A stretch of 64,000 nucleotides of DNA from Nocardia exalbida NBRC 100660 (GCF_000308575.1 NZ_BAFZ01000041.1:1-64000), one strand, 5' to 3'. Shown: positions 10,101-18,917, counted from the stretch's first letter. Made by a program: numbers and translations. Notes: generated by a model not told the origin, from the letters alone.

Positions 10101-10186
10101 GTCCGGGAGGCGTCGGCGATGAGCCGCTCCAGCGTCGATACCATCGCCCGCAGTTCGCCCGTGTCGATCCGCGACGGCTGACTCAC
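7118..10186 (-). CDS. 1022-residue disordered protein with degenerate zincin-like C-terminus
   Basis: A short helical head (first ~50 residues) is followed by about 750 residues rich in Pro, Asp, Ser, Thr and Ala with no fold visible. The last ~200 residues look folded: VREIASAIDELLAKYPLPLRG, then IWIVLDRAALNPP, then VYKAVVREFAGALDLAGG. I recall related actinobacterial domains reading VHEFGHALDxAGG with an HExxH zinc site. Here both histidines are missing (REFAGAL, 940-946), so peptidase activity is unlikely. The GTG start has GGGAG 7 bases upstream. The protein may be a secreted or phage-derived relic, or a scaffold. It sits between dgt and the FIST gene. Confidence 0.6.
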   Translation of the reverse strand: MSQPSRIDTGELRAMVSTLERLIADASRTVGALKAAIASAEAQLSDQLDHAGALSVPVAESRAPESTPEASAAPERQAMPTPWARRASASTPWSRRVVRPCPTPPSAPVRIPAPGDAAADVPAPSRPPAAARYSEFDPAARRTDAVDDPISVRSTDVAHSPPPAPQAITVDSALIQRPGRSAPVTRTDGASFRRTNAVDDSTAIEPTGAASAPRVENRTPGFRQANRTDDPAGRPQIDVTVQKPPSVPKIDFSHHPEPLPRPATTHHRESAPRADSADDFTPRRHVDIADDSTPLTTPADPAPGTPTGSAPIRQTDLADAPASTHTDSPDILELDSAPQPETTPSIEVAQDEPIRQTSDAHPAPPTDSAGTSAAIEDTATAPDSTPTPDDAHTPDSTPTPDNAHTPDSTPAAALAPPAPAAQTKDADLLRQIDMADDLGPVPADGGQRSPIDAGDIGGTETSGTPHPLSTAQQSDVTIDSPAAPESEMAGESTHLRRDDAPARSADAAPRSDLPNGSPAPAAPSPPIETAEPLARRQTTGAHGAVGAVAAEDSTSAPETDAARHSAHIHPTGVADPRAADPRTGSAPLQQTDTGDEPLSRRRTDTTPAALPWLDTLRFSWIDAARGGALVTPPSAESADDPSVHRQDPGPHPPTDDASNRTPAQRTGSASMEQIGPRSSPEPIVRADITPGQSGSTDNVEADRKTGRTPHRATGRRTDSPDRTDAAELSRRTDAPRPPAPIEDTATAHRPGPVQRTITTDGSTAAREGTRPPQAREAVPPIAGAAAQRTDDAAAARRKKPAHVERSSTTPRPAVAERTETADGPEALRIVREMSARHGVEVVGFDAADVDVQVVREIASAIDELLAKYPLPLRGVELTDGAESRPRPDRTPTANQSAESAIWIVLDRAALNPPRAAPVETRRVFRRRGPAERPVYKAVVREFAGALDLAGGFRARQEALRTLINESLRGGGGGAGLLDPGRALVDGFTEVVLRGERAGASAKELHAALVKMARAESTDGLSA
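8957..9042 (-). repeat. 36-bp in-frame tandem repeat (about 2.4 copies)
   Basis: Blocks beginning at 8957, 8993 and 9029 repeat with a 36-bp period inside the disordered gene. They encode a 12-residue unit of the type DSTPTPDNAHTP. Copies differ at a few bases. The repeat is coding and contiguous. Confidence 0.8.
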
Positions 10187-10509
10187 GATGTCTCCCGCTT
10201 GTCCTCATCAGGTCGTGTCGCGGTGCGCCGACATGCTGATCTCGCGTGACCGTAAAGCAAACTGTGGTCGCGCCATTGTCGCTCAGACCGGCCGGACCTC
10301 TCGGGGCTGGGAAGATGGATGATGGGTCGCGAGCCGCCGAACAGCTATCGAATCGCAACCTGCCCGCATCCTTACCGCCCTGCTCTCGATGCCGAAGCAC
10401 CGGGCGGTCGGCTCCCCGCCCCCGTGGCCCGGTGTTGTTCATCGTCCCGATGAACTACCTTGTGCGGCAATGGTATTCGTTACAGCTTCCAGTTGGTTAC
10501 CATGGAAGG
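10187..10509. other. intergenic region, divergent genes
   Basis: This 323-bp gap separates the disordered-protein gene (minus) from the FIST gene (plus). I see no RNA gene and no convincing hairpin. Part of it may be coding if the FIST gene starts at the in-frame ATG at 10450. Promoters for both genes should lie here, but no clear -10/-35 pair stands out. Confidence 0.4.
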
Positions 10510-11664
10510 GTGCGGATCGGAGTAGGGCTCTCCACCGCGTCCGAAGCGCGGCTGGCGGGCCGGGAAGCCGCAGCGCGCGCCCGCGACCAACTCGCGGGCG
10601 AAGCGCCGTCGCTCGCTGTGCTGCTCGCCTCCCGCGTCCACACCGACGACGCCGTGGAGGTGCTGTACGGCGTCCACCGGACGGTCCGGGTGCCCGCGCT
10701 GATCGGATGCGTGGCCCAGGCCATCGTGGCGGGTCGCCGCGAGATCGAGGACGAGCCCGCGGTGGTGGTGTGGCTGGCCTCCGGACTGCCCGCCGCCGAG
10801 ACTTTCCAGCTGGACTTCCTCCGCACGGCGAGCGGCGGGTTGCTCGCCGGTTACCGCTTCGACAAGGCCGCCCGCGACTTCCACCTGCTGCTGCCCGACC
10901 CCTACTCGTTCCCGGCCGATCTCCTGCTGGAGTACGTGAACACGGATCTGCCCGGCACCGTCGTGATGGGCGGGTTGGTCAGCGGCGGACGGGGCCCGGA
11001 AGGCAGCCGTCTGTTCCGCGACCACACCGTGGTGACCTCGGGCGCGGTCGGCGTGCGCCTCCCCGGCCTGCACAGCGTGCCGATCGTGTCCCAGGGCTGC
11101 AGGCCGATCGGCTATCCCTACACCGTCACCGGCGCGGACGGCACGGTGATCACCGGGCTCGGCGGCCTGCCCCCGATCGAGCGGTTGCGCGAGATCGTGG
11201 CCGTGCTGCCGCTCGCTCAGCAGGAACAGCTCGCGCGCGGCCTGCAGATCGGATTCGTCGTCGACGAGCATCTCGCCGAGCCCGGGCAGGGCGACTTCCT
11301 GATCCGCGGCCTGCTGGGCGCCGATCCGTCCAGCGGGGCGATCGAGGTGGGCGACGTCGTGGAGGTCGGCACGACCGTCCAATTCCAGGTCCGCGACGCG
11401 ATCGGCGCCGACCAGGACCTGCGTGCGGCCTTGGCGCGGGCGCGCACCGATCTTCCGGGCCGTCCGGCCGGTGCGCTCCTGTTCACCTGCAACGGACGCG
11501 GCAGGCGGATGTTCGGGGTCGCGGATCACGACGCCACGACGATCGAGGACCTGCTCGACGGCATCCCGCTCGCGGGATTCTTCGCCGCCGGCGAGATCGG
11601 GCCCATCGCGGGCCGCAACGCGCTGCACGGATTCACGGCGTCGATGGCGCTGTTCGTCGAATGA
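10510..11664 (+). CDS. FIST-domain sensory protein
   Basis: The product from GTG 10510 (384 residues) begins [24 protein letters not shown], typical of FIST_N, and ends in a FIST_C region with [16 protein letters not shown] and [31 protein letters not shown] proteins are thought to bind small ligands such as amino acids and feed signal transduction. GGAAGG lies directly before the GTG with no spacing, so the start is uncertain; ATG 10450 is an alternative. Its stop overlaps the next start (ATGA), so the Mut7-C gene is translationally coupled. Confidence 0.8.
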   Translation: MRIGVGLSTASEARLAGREAAARARDQLAGEAPSLAVLLASRVHTDDAVEVLYGVHRTVRVPALIGCVAQAIVAGRREIEDEPAVVVWLASGLPAAETFQLDFLRTASGGLLAGYRFDKAARDFHLLLPDPYSFPADLLLEYVNTDLPGTVVMGGLVSGGRGPEGSRLFRDHTVVTSGAVGVRLPGLHSVPIVSQGCRPIGYPYTVTGADGTVITGLGGLPPIERLREIVAVLPLAQQEQLARGLQIGFVVDEHLAEPGQGDFLIRGLLGADPSSGAIEVGDVVEVGTTVQFQVRDAIGADQDLRAALARARTDLPGRPAGALLFTCNGRGRRMFGVADHDATTIEDLLDGIPLAGFFAAGEIGPIAGRNALHGFTASMALFVE

Positions 11665-12410
11665 GCGTCGACCTGCGGGTCTACGCCGAGCTGAACGACT
11701 TCCTGCGGCCCGGCGAGCGATACACCGTGCTGCGGCGGCCCTACCGCCCGCACCAGACCGTCAAGGACGTCATCGAGGCCGCGGGCGTCCCGCACACCGA
11801 GGTCGACCTGGTCCTGGCCGACGGACAACCGGTGCACTTCGGCCATCACACACGTTCCGGCGGGCGGATCACCGCGTATCCCGTCTTCGAGACGCTCGAC
11901 ATCGGCCGCGTGACCAGGGTTCGCCCGCACCCGTTGCGTGAGCCGCGGTTCCTCGCGGACGTGAATCTCGGCGGTCTCGCCAAGCTGATGCGGCTGATGG
12001 GTCTGGACGTGCACTGCCGGTGGGAGGCCGCGGACGCCGAACTAGCCGAGCTGTCGGCGGCCGAGCACCGGATCCTGCTCACCCGCGACCGCGGCCTGTT
12101 GAAGCGCCGCAACGTCACACACGGCGTCTACATCCGGTCGGATCGGCCGCTCGACCAGGTCGTCGAGGTGATCCGGCGGTTCGACCTCGTCGCGCGCCTG
12201 GATCCGTTCACCCGCTGCCTGCGCTGCGGCGGCGTCGTCGACGAGGTCGCCAAAGCCGAGGTCGAGGATCGGCTGCCACCGCTCACCCGTCGTTACTACG
12301 ACACCTTCCGGCGGTGCCGCGACTGCGGCCGGATCTACTGGCAGGGCTCCCACCAGGCACGACTGGCCGAGACAATCGGGGCGATCCGCGCGCAGCTCGA
12401 CCGATCCTGA
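11661..12410 (+). CDS. ubiquitin-like plus Mut7-C RNase domain protein
   Basis: The 249-residue protein has an N-terminal ubiquitin-like (Mut7-C ubiquitin, ~1-85) region and a C-terminal Mut7-C PIN-like RNase domain. The domain shows [18 protein letters not shown] (Asp of the active site), [10 protein letters not shown] (second acidic site), and a zinc ribbon formed by CLRCGG and CRDCGRIYW. The family is predicted to cut RNA; the bacterial substrate is not known. The ATGA overlap ties it to the FIST gene. Confidence 0.85.
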   Translation: MSVDLRVYAELNDFLRPGERYTVLRRPYRPHQTVKDVIEAAGVPHTEVDLVLADGQPVHFGHHTRSGGRITAYPVFETLDIGRVTRVRPHPLREPRFLADVNLGGLAKLMRLMGLDVHCRWEAADAELAELSAAEHRILLTRDRGLLKRRNVTHGVYIRSDRPLDQVVEVIRRFDLVARLDPFTRCLRCGGVVDEVAKAEVEDRLPPLTRRYYDTFRRCRDCGRIYWQGSHQARLAETIGAIRAQLDRS

Positions 12411-12573
12411 CACTCGCGCGAGCGATTCCGGTTCGACCACGCGAGCAGCCCGTCGAAGGCCGGACACCGCCTCGGCCCGAGCCGCCGTGGCCCGCCCGAT
12501 CATCCGCTCGTCGGCAGGTGCGGCCGGAACTCGCTGTGCGGAGCCGCCCGGGCGCGTCGGCCTCGCGTTCGCC

Positions 12574-12579
12574 TAGACT
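12574..12579 (+). promoter_or_regulatory. -10 element, leaderless start of dnaG
   Basis: TAGACT ends 7 bases before the dnaG GTG at 12587. No Shine-Dalgarno sequence lies between, so the mRNA is likely leaderless. Confidence 0.6.
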
Positions 12580-12586
12580 CTCTGCC

Positions 12587-14503
12587 GTGGCCGGACGACT
12601 TCCAGATCGCGATATCGCGGCAATACGCGAACGCGTCCGGATCGAAGACGTGGTGGGGGAGTACGTCGCGCTCAAGCGCGCCGGTGCGGACTCCATGAAG
12701 GGCCTGTGCCCGTTCCACGACGAGAAGTCGCCGTCGTTCCACGTGCGGCCCAATCACGGACTGTTCCACTGCTTCGGCTGCGGCGAGGGCGGCGACGTGT
12801 TCGCCTTCATGCAGAAGATCGAGCATGTCGGGTTCGTCGAGTCCGTCGAGCAATTGGCCGACCGGATCGGTTACCAGATCAACTACGAGGGCGGCGGTAC
12901 CTCGGTGCAGCGCGACCGGGGCACCCGGTCCCGGCTGGTCGCGGCGAACGCGGCCGCGCACGAGTTCTACGTCGCCCAGCTGCGCGAGCCGGGAGCCGAA
13001 GCCGCGCGCAACTATCTCACCGAGCGCAATTTCGACGCCGCGGCCGCGCACACTTTCGGCTGCGGCTACGCGCCCGCCGGATGGGACACCCTCACCAAGC
13101 ACCTGCTTCGCAAGGGCTTCGACTTCAAGGAGCTGGAGGCGGCCGGACTGTCCCGGCAGGGTCAGCGCGGCCCGATCGACCGCTTCCACCGGCGGCTGCT
13201 GTGGCCGATCCGGAACCTGTCCGGCGATGTCATCGGGTTCGGCGCCCGCAAGCTCTTCGACGACGACACCATGCCCGGCAAGTACATCAACACGCCGGAA
13301 ACGGTGCTGTACAAGAAATCCCAGGTGCTGTTCGGCCTGGACCTGGCCAAGCGCGAGATCGCCAAGGGCCACCAGGCGGTCGTGGTCGAGGGCTACACCG
13401 ACGTCATGGCGATGCACCTGGCCGGGGTCAAGACCGCCGTCGCCTCGTGCGGCACGGCCTTCGGCGACGAGCATCTCGCCCTGCTGCGCCGCCTGATGAT
13501 GGACGACAATTTCTGGCGCGGCGAGATCATCTACACCTTCGACGGTGACGCCGCGGGCCAAGCGGCGGCCCTGAAGGCCTTCGGAGGCGATCAGAAGCTG
13601 GCCGGTCAGACCTACATCGCGATCGCCCCGGACGGACAGGACCCGTGCGAACTGCGGCAGCACTCCGGCGACGCCGCCGTGCGCGACCTGGTCGCCCGCC
13701 GGACCCCGCTGTACGAGTTCGTGATTCGCGGCCTGCTCGCCGACCACAACTTGGACACCGCCGAGGGCCAGGTGGAGGCGCTGCGCCGCGCGGTGCCGGT
13801 GGTCGCGCAGATCAAGGACAACGCCCTGCGCAAGGCCTATGCCACCAAACTCGCGGGCTGGGTCGGCTGGGACGACATCCAGACTGTGGTGCGCCGCGTC
13901 GGCGAGGAAGCCAAGCGGCACCGCAACGGCGGCGGCACCACCGGTGTGGGGCGCGCGCCCGCGCCGCGCGAAGTGGTCGCCGAACGTCCTGCGGCACGGC
14001 CGGATCCGAACGATCCCACGCTCCTGCCGCAACGCCAAGTGCTGGCCGCCGCGTTGCAGTATCCGGCGATGGCCGGAGCCGGTTTCGACGCGCTCGAGGC
14101 GGAAGCCTTCACGCATCCCGCCTACGCCGTCCTGCGCGCCCTGATCGCCGAGGTGGGCGGGACGGCGATCGGGCTGGGCGGCGCCGAGTGGGTCAATGCC
14201 GTCGCCGACCGCACCGACGACCTGACGGTTCGCGCCCTGCTCTCGGAGCTGGCCAACGAGCCACTACCGGTGAAAACGGAAGCCGACATCCCGCGCTTCG
14301 TCGCCGGTGTCCTGGCGCGCACCCAGGAGGCCTGGGTCGGCAGACAGATCGCCGAGCTGAAGTCCAAGCTCCAGCGGGTCTCCTCGACCGAACAGCCGGA
14401 CGCCTACTTCGCCCTCTTCGGCGACCTCGTCGCCCTGGAGCAGTACCGCAAGAGCCTGCTCACCCAGGCGATGGGCAGCCACGGGGACTTCGCCACCACC
14501 TAG
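12587..14503 (+). CDS. dnaG: DNA primase
   Basis: DnaG makes the RNA primers for DNA replication and works with the replicative helicase DnaB. The 638-residue product has the N-terminal zinc ribbon (Cys41, His44, Cys62, Cys65 in CPFHDEKS and FHCFGCGEGG). The TOPRIM core follows, with VVVEGYTDVMAMH and the acidic YTFDGDAAGQAA motif, and then a C-terminal helicase-interaction domain. Length and order match the family. GTG 12587 gives the canonical N-terminus (GRLPDRDIAAIRERV) and is backed by the -10 element. It ends 69 bp before the convergent small membrane gene. Confidence 0.95.
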   Translation: MAGRLPDRDIAAIRERVRIEDVVGEYVALKRAGADSMKGLCPFHDEKSPSFHVRPNHGLFHCFGCGEGGDVFAFMQKIEHVGFVESVEQLADRIGYQINYEGGGTSVQRDRGTRSRLVAANAAAHEFYVAQLREPGAEAARNYLTERNFDAAAAHTFGCGYAPAGWDTLTKHLLRKGFDFKELEAAGLSRQGQRGPIDRFHRRLLWPIRNLSGDVIGFGARKLFDDDTMPGKYINTPETVLYKKSQVLFGLDLAKREIAKGHQAVVVEGYTDVMAMHLAGVKTAVASCGTAFGDEHLALLRRLMMDDNFWRGEIIYTFDGDAAGQAAALKAFGGDQKLAGQTYIAIAPDGQDPCELRQHSGDAAVRDLVARRTPLYEFVIRGLLADHNLDTAEGQVEALRRAVPVVAQIKDNALRKAYATKLAGWVGWDDIQTVVRRVGEEAKRHRNGGGTTGVGRAPAPREVVAERPAARPDPNDPTLLPQRQVLAAALQYPAMAGAGFDALEAEAFTHPAYAVLRALIAEVGGTAIGLGGAEWVNAVADRTDDLTVRALLSELANEPLPVKTEADIPRFVAGVLARTQEAWVGRQIAELKSKLQRVSSTEQPDAYFALFGDLVALEQYRKSLLTQAMGSHGDFATT

Positions 14504-14572
14504 CGTCCGGCCGCGTCTGTGCGGGTAGGCGCGGATTTTCCGGCACAGCGGGAAGGTCTGGTGTGCGGCAGG

Positions 14573-14818
14573 TCAGCGGCGGAGTTGGTCGTGCGGCACC
14601 AGCACGGTGGTCCGCTCGTCGAGCGGCTCCATCGGCTCCAGGCGGGGTCGGGTGCTGAGCTTGTCCGACAATTTCTGCCTGCCGACGAGCACGAGCTTGC
14701 GAGTCACCGGGCTCTCGGTCAGCGCGCGGGTCGCGGCGCTGATCTGTTCGTAGCGAGCCCGCCCGGCCTTGCTGCCGAGTACGTACCCGGCCGCCACGCC
14801 GATGATCAACCGCAGCAT
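14573..14818 (-). CDS. small membrane protein, conserved beside dnaG
   Basis: The 81-residue product starts with a hydrophobic segment (MLRLIIGVAAGYVLGSKAG) that looks like a membrane anchor with a glycine-zipper pattern. A basic amphipathic region follows (GRARYEQISAATRALTESPVTRK). A strong GGAGGAG lies upstream of ATG 14818. The position between dnaG and tRNA-Asn matches a small conserved gene I recall in mycobacteria (Rv2342). Function is unknown. Confidence 0.75.
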   Translation of the reverse strand: MLRLIIGVAAGYVLGSKAGRARYEQISAATRALTESPVTRKLVLVGRQKLSDKLSTRPRLEPMEPLDERTTVLVPHDQLRR

Positions 14819-15021
14819 CTCGATGTGCTCCTCCCAGTTGCCAGTTCGCCGCCCCCATCCTGCCCGACGCCCCACGCGCCTGTCGATCCGGACACCCGAT
14901 AGCTCCGCACCGCGCCCACCCGGACAAGTCGCAGGTAGCGACACGATTTGGGCTCCCGCCCAGCGATACGCTAGAGTTTCTCCTCGGCCCGCCCGATACC
15001 AACCGGACGAGCCAAGGGCAA

Positions 15022-15094
15022 TCCCCTATAGCTCAATTGGCAGAGCAGCCGACTGTTAATCGGCAGGTTTCTGGTTCGAGTCCAGATGGGGGAG
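15022..15094 (+). tRNA. tRNA-Asn (GTT)
   Basis: A full cloverleaf fits. The acceptor is TCCCCTA with TGGGGGA (one T-G pair), the D-arm AGCTCAATTGGCAGAGC, the anticodon loop CTGTTAA with GTT at 15055-15057, and the T-arm GGTTCGAGTCC. CCA is not encoded. The adjacent integrase remnant suggests its 3' end has served as an attachment site. Confidence 0.95.
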
Positions 15095-15099
15095 CTGTG

Positions 15100-15133
15100 A
15101 CCAGGGCGAACGTATCAGTTCGACCCTGGTTTT
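15100..15133 (+). terminator. terminator after tRNA-Asn
   Basis: ACCAGGG plus CGAAC pair with GTTCG plus CCCTGGT around one bulged A and a 6-base loop. A T run follows, with a second TTTT at about 15140. The hairpin starts 5 bases after the tRNA. Confidence 0.65.
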
Positions 15134-15151
15134 GTCCGTTTTAGGGGTCGA

Positions 15152-15170
15152 ACGACACGGAAACGACACG
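15152..15170. repeat. ACGACACG direct repeat, 11-bp phase
   Basis: Two copies of ACGACACG (15152-15159 and 15163-15170) lie between the tRNA terminator and the integrase remnant. Short phased repeats beside an att site can be integrase arm sites. Two copies are weak evidence. Confidence 0.3.
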
Positions 15171-15173
15171 TTT

Positions 15174-15485
15174 TCATCCTGCGAGGCGTCCCAGGGCCGC
15201 GGTGAAGTCGGGTGCTTCGGTCGGTTGGTCGATGTAGTGGCGTTTGGTGACGGAGTCGTTGGCGTGGCCGAGTTGCTGGGCGGCGGCTTGGGGGCCGTAT
15301 TGGTCGGCAATGAGGGATGCGAGGGTCTTGCGGAAGGTCTTGGGGGTGACCCAGGCGAACTTCTCTCCGCGTGCTTGACGCCACAGCCGGTTGAAGTTGT
15401 GGGGGTCCCAGATGCCGCCGTCGCGGTTGGGGAGCACGACAGCGCGGGGTGTGGCGTCGGCCTCGAGAAGCTGTTTTGGGAACTA
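15174..15485 (-). pseudogene. tyrosine recombinase (integrase), 5'-truncated remnant
   Basis: Only the end of the catalytic domain remains: QLLEADATPRAVVLPNRDGG, then FNRLWRQAR, then TPKTFRKTLASLIADQYG (the Arg box), and QLGHANDSVTKRHYI with the His and nucleophile Tyr. The homology stops at an in-frame TAG near 15487, and the sequence beyond it is unrelated. An intact integrase would be three to four times longer. The gene ends about 80 bases from tRNA-Asn, pointing toward it, as in tRNA-targeting elements. It marks a decayed genomic-island end. Confidence 0.8.
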
Positions 15486-15656
15486 CCACAATGGACTAGA
15501 TCCGGCAACGACGCTTCATTGCAGGGAGAGCCCCCGAGAAGGTGGATCTTGTTTGGTCTAGTGGCGCATGCCGTCTGGTGGAGAAACGAATTGCGGATCG
15601 CTCCGTAGAATAGTAGGAACTGCGCCGACCTATGTTCGGGCGGAGAGGGGGAGTTC

Positions 15657-16160
15657 GTGACCGCAGCGATTGTGGCGGCTGTGGCAGGAGTGCTAGGGAT
15701 TATGGTCGGTCGTCTCTGGGACACGCGATCCGAATCCACGCGATGGCGACGCGATCAGAAGACCGGGTGCTACCAGCGCCTTGCCGAGCAGTTCCAAACG
15801 ACCTACGAGGCGATCCGAGCCGTGGCTCGGGCGGACACGGACGCCGATAGCCGCCATGCTCTCATCGAGCACACGCGAAATGGCGTCTTCCCTTCATGGG
15901 ACAGCGCCGTTGCGTCTGTCTGGTTACACGGATCGCCTGAAGTAGTGACGGCGGCGACTCTGCTCGACAAGGCTATTGGCGAGCTACATGATGGGGCGCT
16001 TAGGCGGCAGATCGTGTCCCAGCAGGATTGGGACCGCGCTCGCGACCCCGCACGTAGGGCTTTCGAGTGCTTTTTGGCCGCTGCTCGCAGAGAACTCGAC
16101 CTTGCACCGGTCGGGATTGAATTCCCTGTCCGTCCTGAAGTGATCGACCGGTCATCCTGA
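15657..16160 (+). CDS. membrane-anchored protein of unknown function
   Basis: The 167-residue product has an N-terminal membrane helix (AAIVAAVAGVLGIMVGRLW). A soluble helical domain follows, with WRRDQKTGCYQRLAEQF and two Trp-rich helices. GTG 15657 is chosen because GGGGGAG lies 4-5 bases upstream. I recognise no family. The single anchor plus helical body resembles small proteins seen on mobile islands. Confidence 0.6.
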   Translation: MTAAIVAAVAGVLGIMVGRLWDTRSESTRWRRDQKTGCYQRLAEQFQTTYEAIRAVARADTDADSRHALIEHTRNGVFPSWDSAVASVWLHGSPEVVTAATLLDKAIGELHDGALRRQIVSQQDWDRARDPARRAFECFLAAARRELDLAPVGIEFPVRPEVIDRSS

Positions 16161-16186
16161 TCGCTGGTCAATCGGCGCTTGCGGGG

Positions 16187-16624
16187 TTGTCGCAGCGTAT
16201 CCGGCGGCGTCGGGCGCTCGAGGACAAGCGGCTACGTGCTGTCTTGCCGTTTCACGATATGAATGACAAGCAGTTCGAGCACGCGCTGGCTTCGCTGTGT
16301 CGCGACAGCGGTTGCCGTCAGGTGGAGGTCTCCGGCGGCTCGGGTGACCACGGCGCGGACGTGGTCGCGTTGACTCCGGACGGGCGCAGGTTGATCCTGC
16401 AGGCCAAGCGGTACAACATCACACGCAGGGTCGGTGACAAGGAGATGCAGCAACTGGTCGGTGGATTGCTGACCTGGCACCGATTCGACATCGCCGCACT
16501 GGTCGCGACGGCGTCGTTCACCGCGCCCGCTCGAGCCACAGCCGCCCGGAGTGGAATCCGGCTCGTGGACAACCGTGCGCTGGCCGCATGGAACTCCGGG
16601 ACCGGTCCTGCTCCCTGGGAATGA
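16187..16624 (+). CDS. Mrr-like restriction endonuclease domain protein
   Basis: The 145-residue product carries a PD-(D/E)xK nuclease core of the Mrr_cat type: FEHALASLCRDSGCRQVEVSG, then GDHGADVV (Asp), then LILQAKRY (QxK motif). Such proteins cut DNA, often modified or foreign DNA. Homologues usually have N-terminal membrane helices. Here only a short hydrophobic run (VILIAGQSALAG) lies upstream in frame, without a normal start codon. TTG 16187 is the working start, and 5' loss is possible. Confidence 0.65.
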   Translation: MSQRIRRRRALEDKRLRAVLPFHDMNDKQFEHALASLCRDSGCRQVEVSGGSGDHGADVVALTPDGRRLILQAKRYNITRRVGDKEMQQLVGGLLTWHRFDIAALVATASFTAPARATAARSGIRLVDNRALAAWNSGTGPAPWE

Positions 16625-16755
16625 GGTCGGGTTGTGAACGAGGAAACCGGCCGTGGGCAAGGGGTCCTCATCGGTCCGGCCGGTCGAGGACAACGTGGAG
16701 GGGAATGGGTTGACCATCTAACGGAGGCTGGATCGCCAGGGGCGAGGCGACGGCG

Positions 16756-17049
16756 ATGCTCGATTCGGGCGACGGCACCGCTGTTTGCGAGGCGATTCTG
16801 TCTGTGGCACTGCATGATCCAGATGCGGCGCGGGTGACCGACCGTGCGCTGCGGTTGGTGGATAGTCATGACTTCGGCGTGCGGGCGGCTGCGGTCACCG
16901 CTCTCGGGCATCTCGCCCGAATCCATCGGGCAATCGATGAGGAACGTGTTGTTCCGGCATTGCGCCGATTATCGAACGAGCCCGAGATCGCCGGGCGGGT
17001 CGAGGATGCTCTCGACGACATCGCGGTCTTCGTCCGCAGGTCGGCGTAG
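16756..17049 (+). CDS. small HEAT-repeat-like helical protein
   Basis: The 97-residue product is predicted all-helical with repeat-like pairs: ILSVALHDPDAARVTDRALRLV, then FGVRAAAVTALGHLARIH, then ALRRLSNEPEIAGRVEDAL. Asp-Pro turns and Ala/Leu spacing fit HEAT repeats. GGCGAGG lies upstream of the ATG. Short HEAT proteins are often protein-binding or immunity proteins; the partner is unknown. Confidence 0.5.
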   Translation: MLDSGDGTAVCEAILSVALHDPDAARVTDRALRLVDSHDFGVRAAAVTALGHLARIHRAIDEERVVPALRRLSNEPEIAGRVEDALDDIAVFVRRSA

Positions 17050-17339
17050 GAGCGGGCGGCGAGCCCGGAACCAGTGGTTCGCGGGCAGTGACCAGGCTCA
17101 CGATTCGGTTTCGGCACCTGGTGGGAGCGACTGCTGAACAGCGGTTTCTGGTAGGCGTGTGAGGTGGGTCGGCCGGAAAATCGGGTGATTTCTGTCGGTG
17201 CCGACCGGAATACTGACCCGCGCCCGATGAGTTCGAGCGATCGACGCCGTCTCTACAGCTGTGGCGCCGGGACCCGATCCGGTGACTCGGCCCAGGGCCA
17301 CATGTTCTTGTCAACGACCCATTGCCCCGGAGGTATCCG

Positions 17340-18803
17340 ATGTCCGCCGAATTATCCGCTCCCGCCTCGGGAGGGCGGACACCGACCGTCATCCGGGTGC
17401 TGGTACTCGCGACTTTCGTCGTGATCCTGAACGAGACCATCATGATCAACGCGATTCCGCGGTTGATGGAGGACCTCGCGATCACCGACCGGGCGGCGCA
17501 GTGGGTGTCGACGGCGTTCATGCTGACGATGGCGGCGGTCATCCCGACCACCGGCTGGTTCCTCCAGCGGGTGCCGACCCGGCACGCTTACGCCGCGGCG
17601 ATGGGCGTCTTCCTGGCCGGTACCGCGCTGTCGGCGGTCGCGCCGTCGTTCGCGGTGCTGCTACTCGGGCGAGTCGTTCAGGCGTTCGGCACCGCGGTGA
17701 TGATGCCGCTGTTGATGACCACGCTGATGACGGTGGTGCCCGAACGGGACCGGGGCCGGGTGATGGGCAACGTCACCTTGGCTATTTCGGTCGCGCCCGC
17801 GATGGGTCCGGTGATCTCCGGGGCAGTGCTGCAAATCGGTTCGTGGCGTTGGCTTTTCGTGCTGGTGCTGCCGATCGCCGGGATCATCGCCTGGCTGGGT
17901 CTGCGTCAGCTGGAGAACGTCGGTGAACCGCAAGCCGGGCAGATCGACGTCTCCAGCGTGGCGCTGGCGGCGCTCGGGTTCGGTGGGCTGGTGTTCGGGC
18001 TCAGCCGGTTCGAGAGCGGCAACCTCGCCGGCCCGGCGCTGATCGTCGCCGCGGGCTCGGCGCTGATCGCCGGGTTCGTGTGGCGTCAGCTGCGCCTGCA
18101 GCGCACCGGCACGCCGCTGCTGGATCTGCGGGTCCTGCTGTCGGCCACCTACGCCAAGGCGCTGATCCTGATGTCGGTGGCGTTCATGGCGATGCTCGGT
18201 TCGATGATCCTGCTGCCGTTGTACCTGCAGAACCTGCGTGGCCTGAGCCCCTTGGCCACCGGCTTGCTGGTGATGCCGGGCGGATTGGCGATGGGCCTGC
18301 TCGGACCTACGGTCGGCCGCCTGTTCGACCGGTTCGGCGGGCGCCTGCTGGTGATTCCGGGCTCGATCGGCATCGCCGTGTCGCTGGCCGGGTTCACTCA
18401 GATCTCGATGACCATGCCGTACTGGCAGCTGCTGGCCCTGCACATTCTGCTGATGGTGTCGCTCGCGGCGGCGTTCACTCCGGTGTTCACGCTCGGTCTC
18501 GGCGCGTTGCCGCAGCAGTTGTACTCGCACGGCAGCTCCATGCTCGGCACCTTGCAGCAGGTCGCAGCGGCGTTCGGTACCGCACTGGTGGTGACGGTGA
18601 TGTCGGCGCACGCCACCACCCGCGCCGCGGAAGGCGCGGATCTGGTCACCGCTCATCTCGACGGCATGCGCCTGGCCTTCCTCGTCTCGGCGGCTCTGGC
18701 GTTGCTCGTGATCGTCATGGCCGTGCTGTTGCCGGGCCGGGCCGCCGCCCCGGCGGAAGCCGACGAATTCGAGACCGCGACTCCCGAACTCGCCAAGCAC
18801 TGA
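17340..18803 (+). CDS. MFS multidrug exporter, DHA2 (EmrB/QacA) family
   Basis: The 487-residue protein has about 14 membrane helices. Early DHA2 signatures are visible: NETIMINAIPRLMEDLAITDRAAQWVSTAFMLT, the antiporter motif C region AMGPVISGAVLQIGSWRWLF, and LPLYLQNLRGLSPLATGL. The family exports drugs or dyes in exchange for protons. ATG 17340 has a strong GGAGG at 17329-17333. A perfect 16-bp hairpin follows the stop, so the gene is probably a single transcription unit. No regulator of the TetR or MarR type is adjacent. Confidence 0.9.
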   Translation: MSAELSAPASGGRTPTVIRVLVLATFVVILNETIMINAIPRLMEDLAITDRAAQWVSTAFMLTMAAVIPTTGWFLQRVPTRHAYAAAMGVFLAGTALSAVAPSFAVLLLGRVVQAFGTAVMMPLLMTTLMTVVPERDRGRVMGNVTLAISVAPAMGPVISGAVLQIGSWRWLFVLVLPIAGIIAWLGLRQLENVGEPQAGQIDVSSVALAALGFGGLVFGLSRFESGNLAGPALIVAAGSALIAGFVWRQLRLQRTGTPLLDLRVLLSATYAKALILMSVAFMAMLGSMILLPLYLQNLRGLSPLATGLLVMPGGLAMGLLGPTVGRLFDRFGGRLLVIPGSIGIAVSLAGFTQISMTMPYWQLLALHILLMVSLAAAFTPVFTLGLGALPQQLYSHGSSMLGTLQQVAAAFGTALVVTVMSAHATTRAAEGADLVTAHLDGMRLAFLVSAALALLVIVMAVLLPGRAAAPAEADEFETATPELAKH

Positions 18804-18816
18804 GCGAATCCGGCAC

Positions 18817-18854
18817 GGCGAAGCCCTGGCAGCATCGACTGCCAGGGCTTCGCC
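18817..18854 (+). terminator. strong terminator after the MFS gene
   Basis: A perfect 16-bp stem (GGCGAAGCCCTGGCAG with CTGCCAGGGCTTCGCC) encloses a 6-base loop, 13 bp after the stop codon. No U-tract is present. Confidence 0.8.
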
Positions 18855-18917
18855 ATATGGCGGCCGGGGATGGTGGCTCGAAGGAGATGAGGTTGTAGCC
18901 GTAGGCGCGGCCGCCTC

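Noticed and set aside
17661..18800. A 379-residue minus-strand frame opposite the MFS gene.
   Set aside because: His/Gln/Arg-rich sequence typical of an antisense shadow; the plus-strand MFS transporter is certain.
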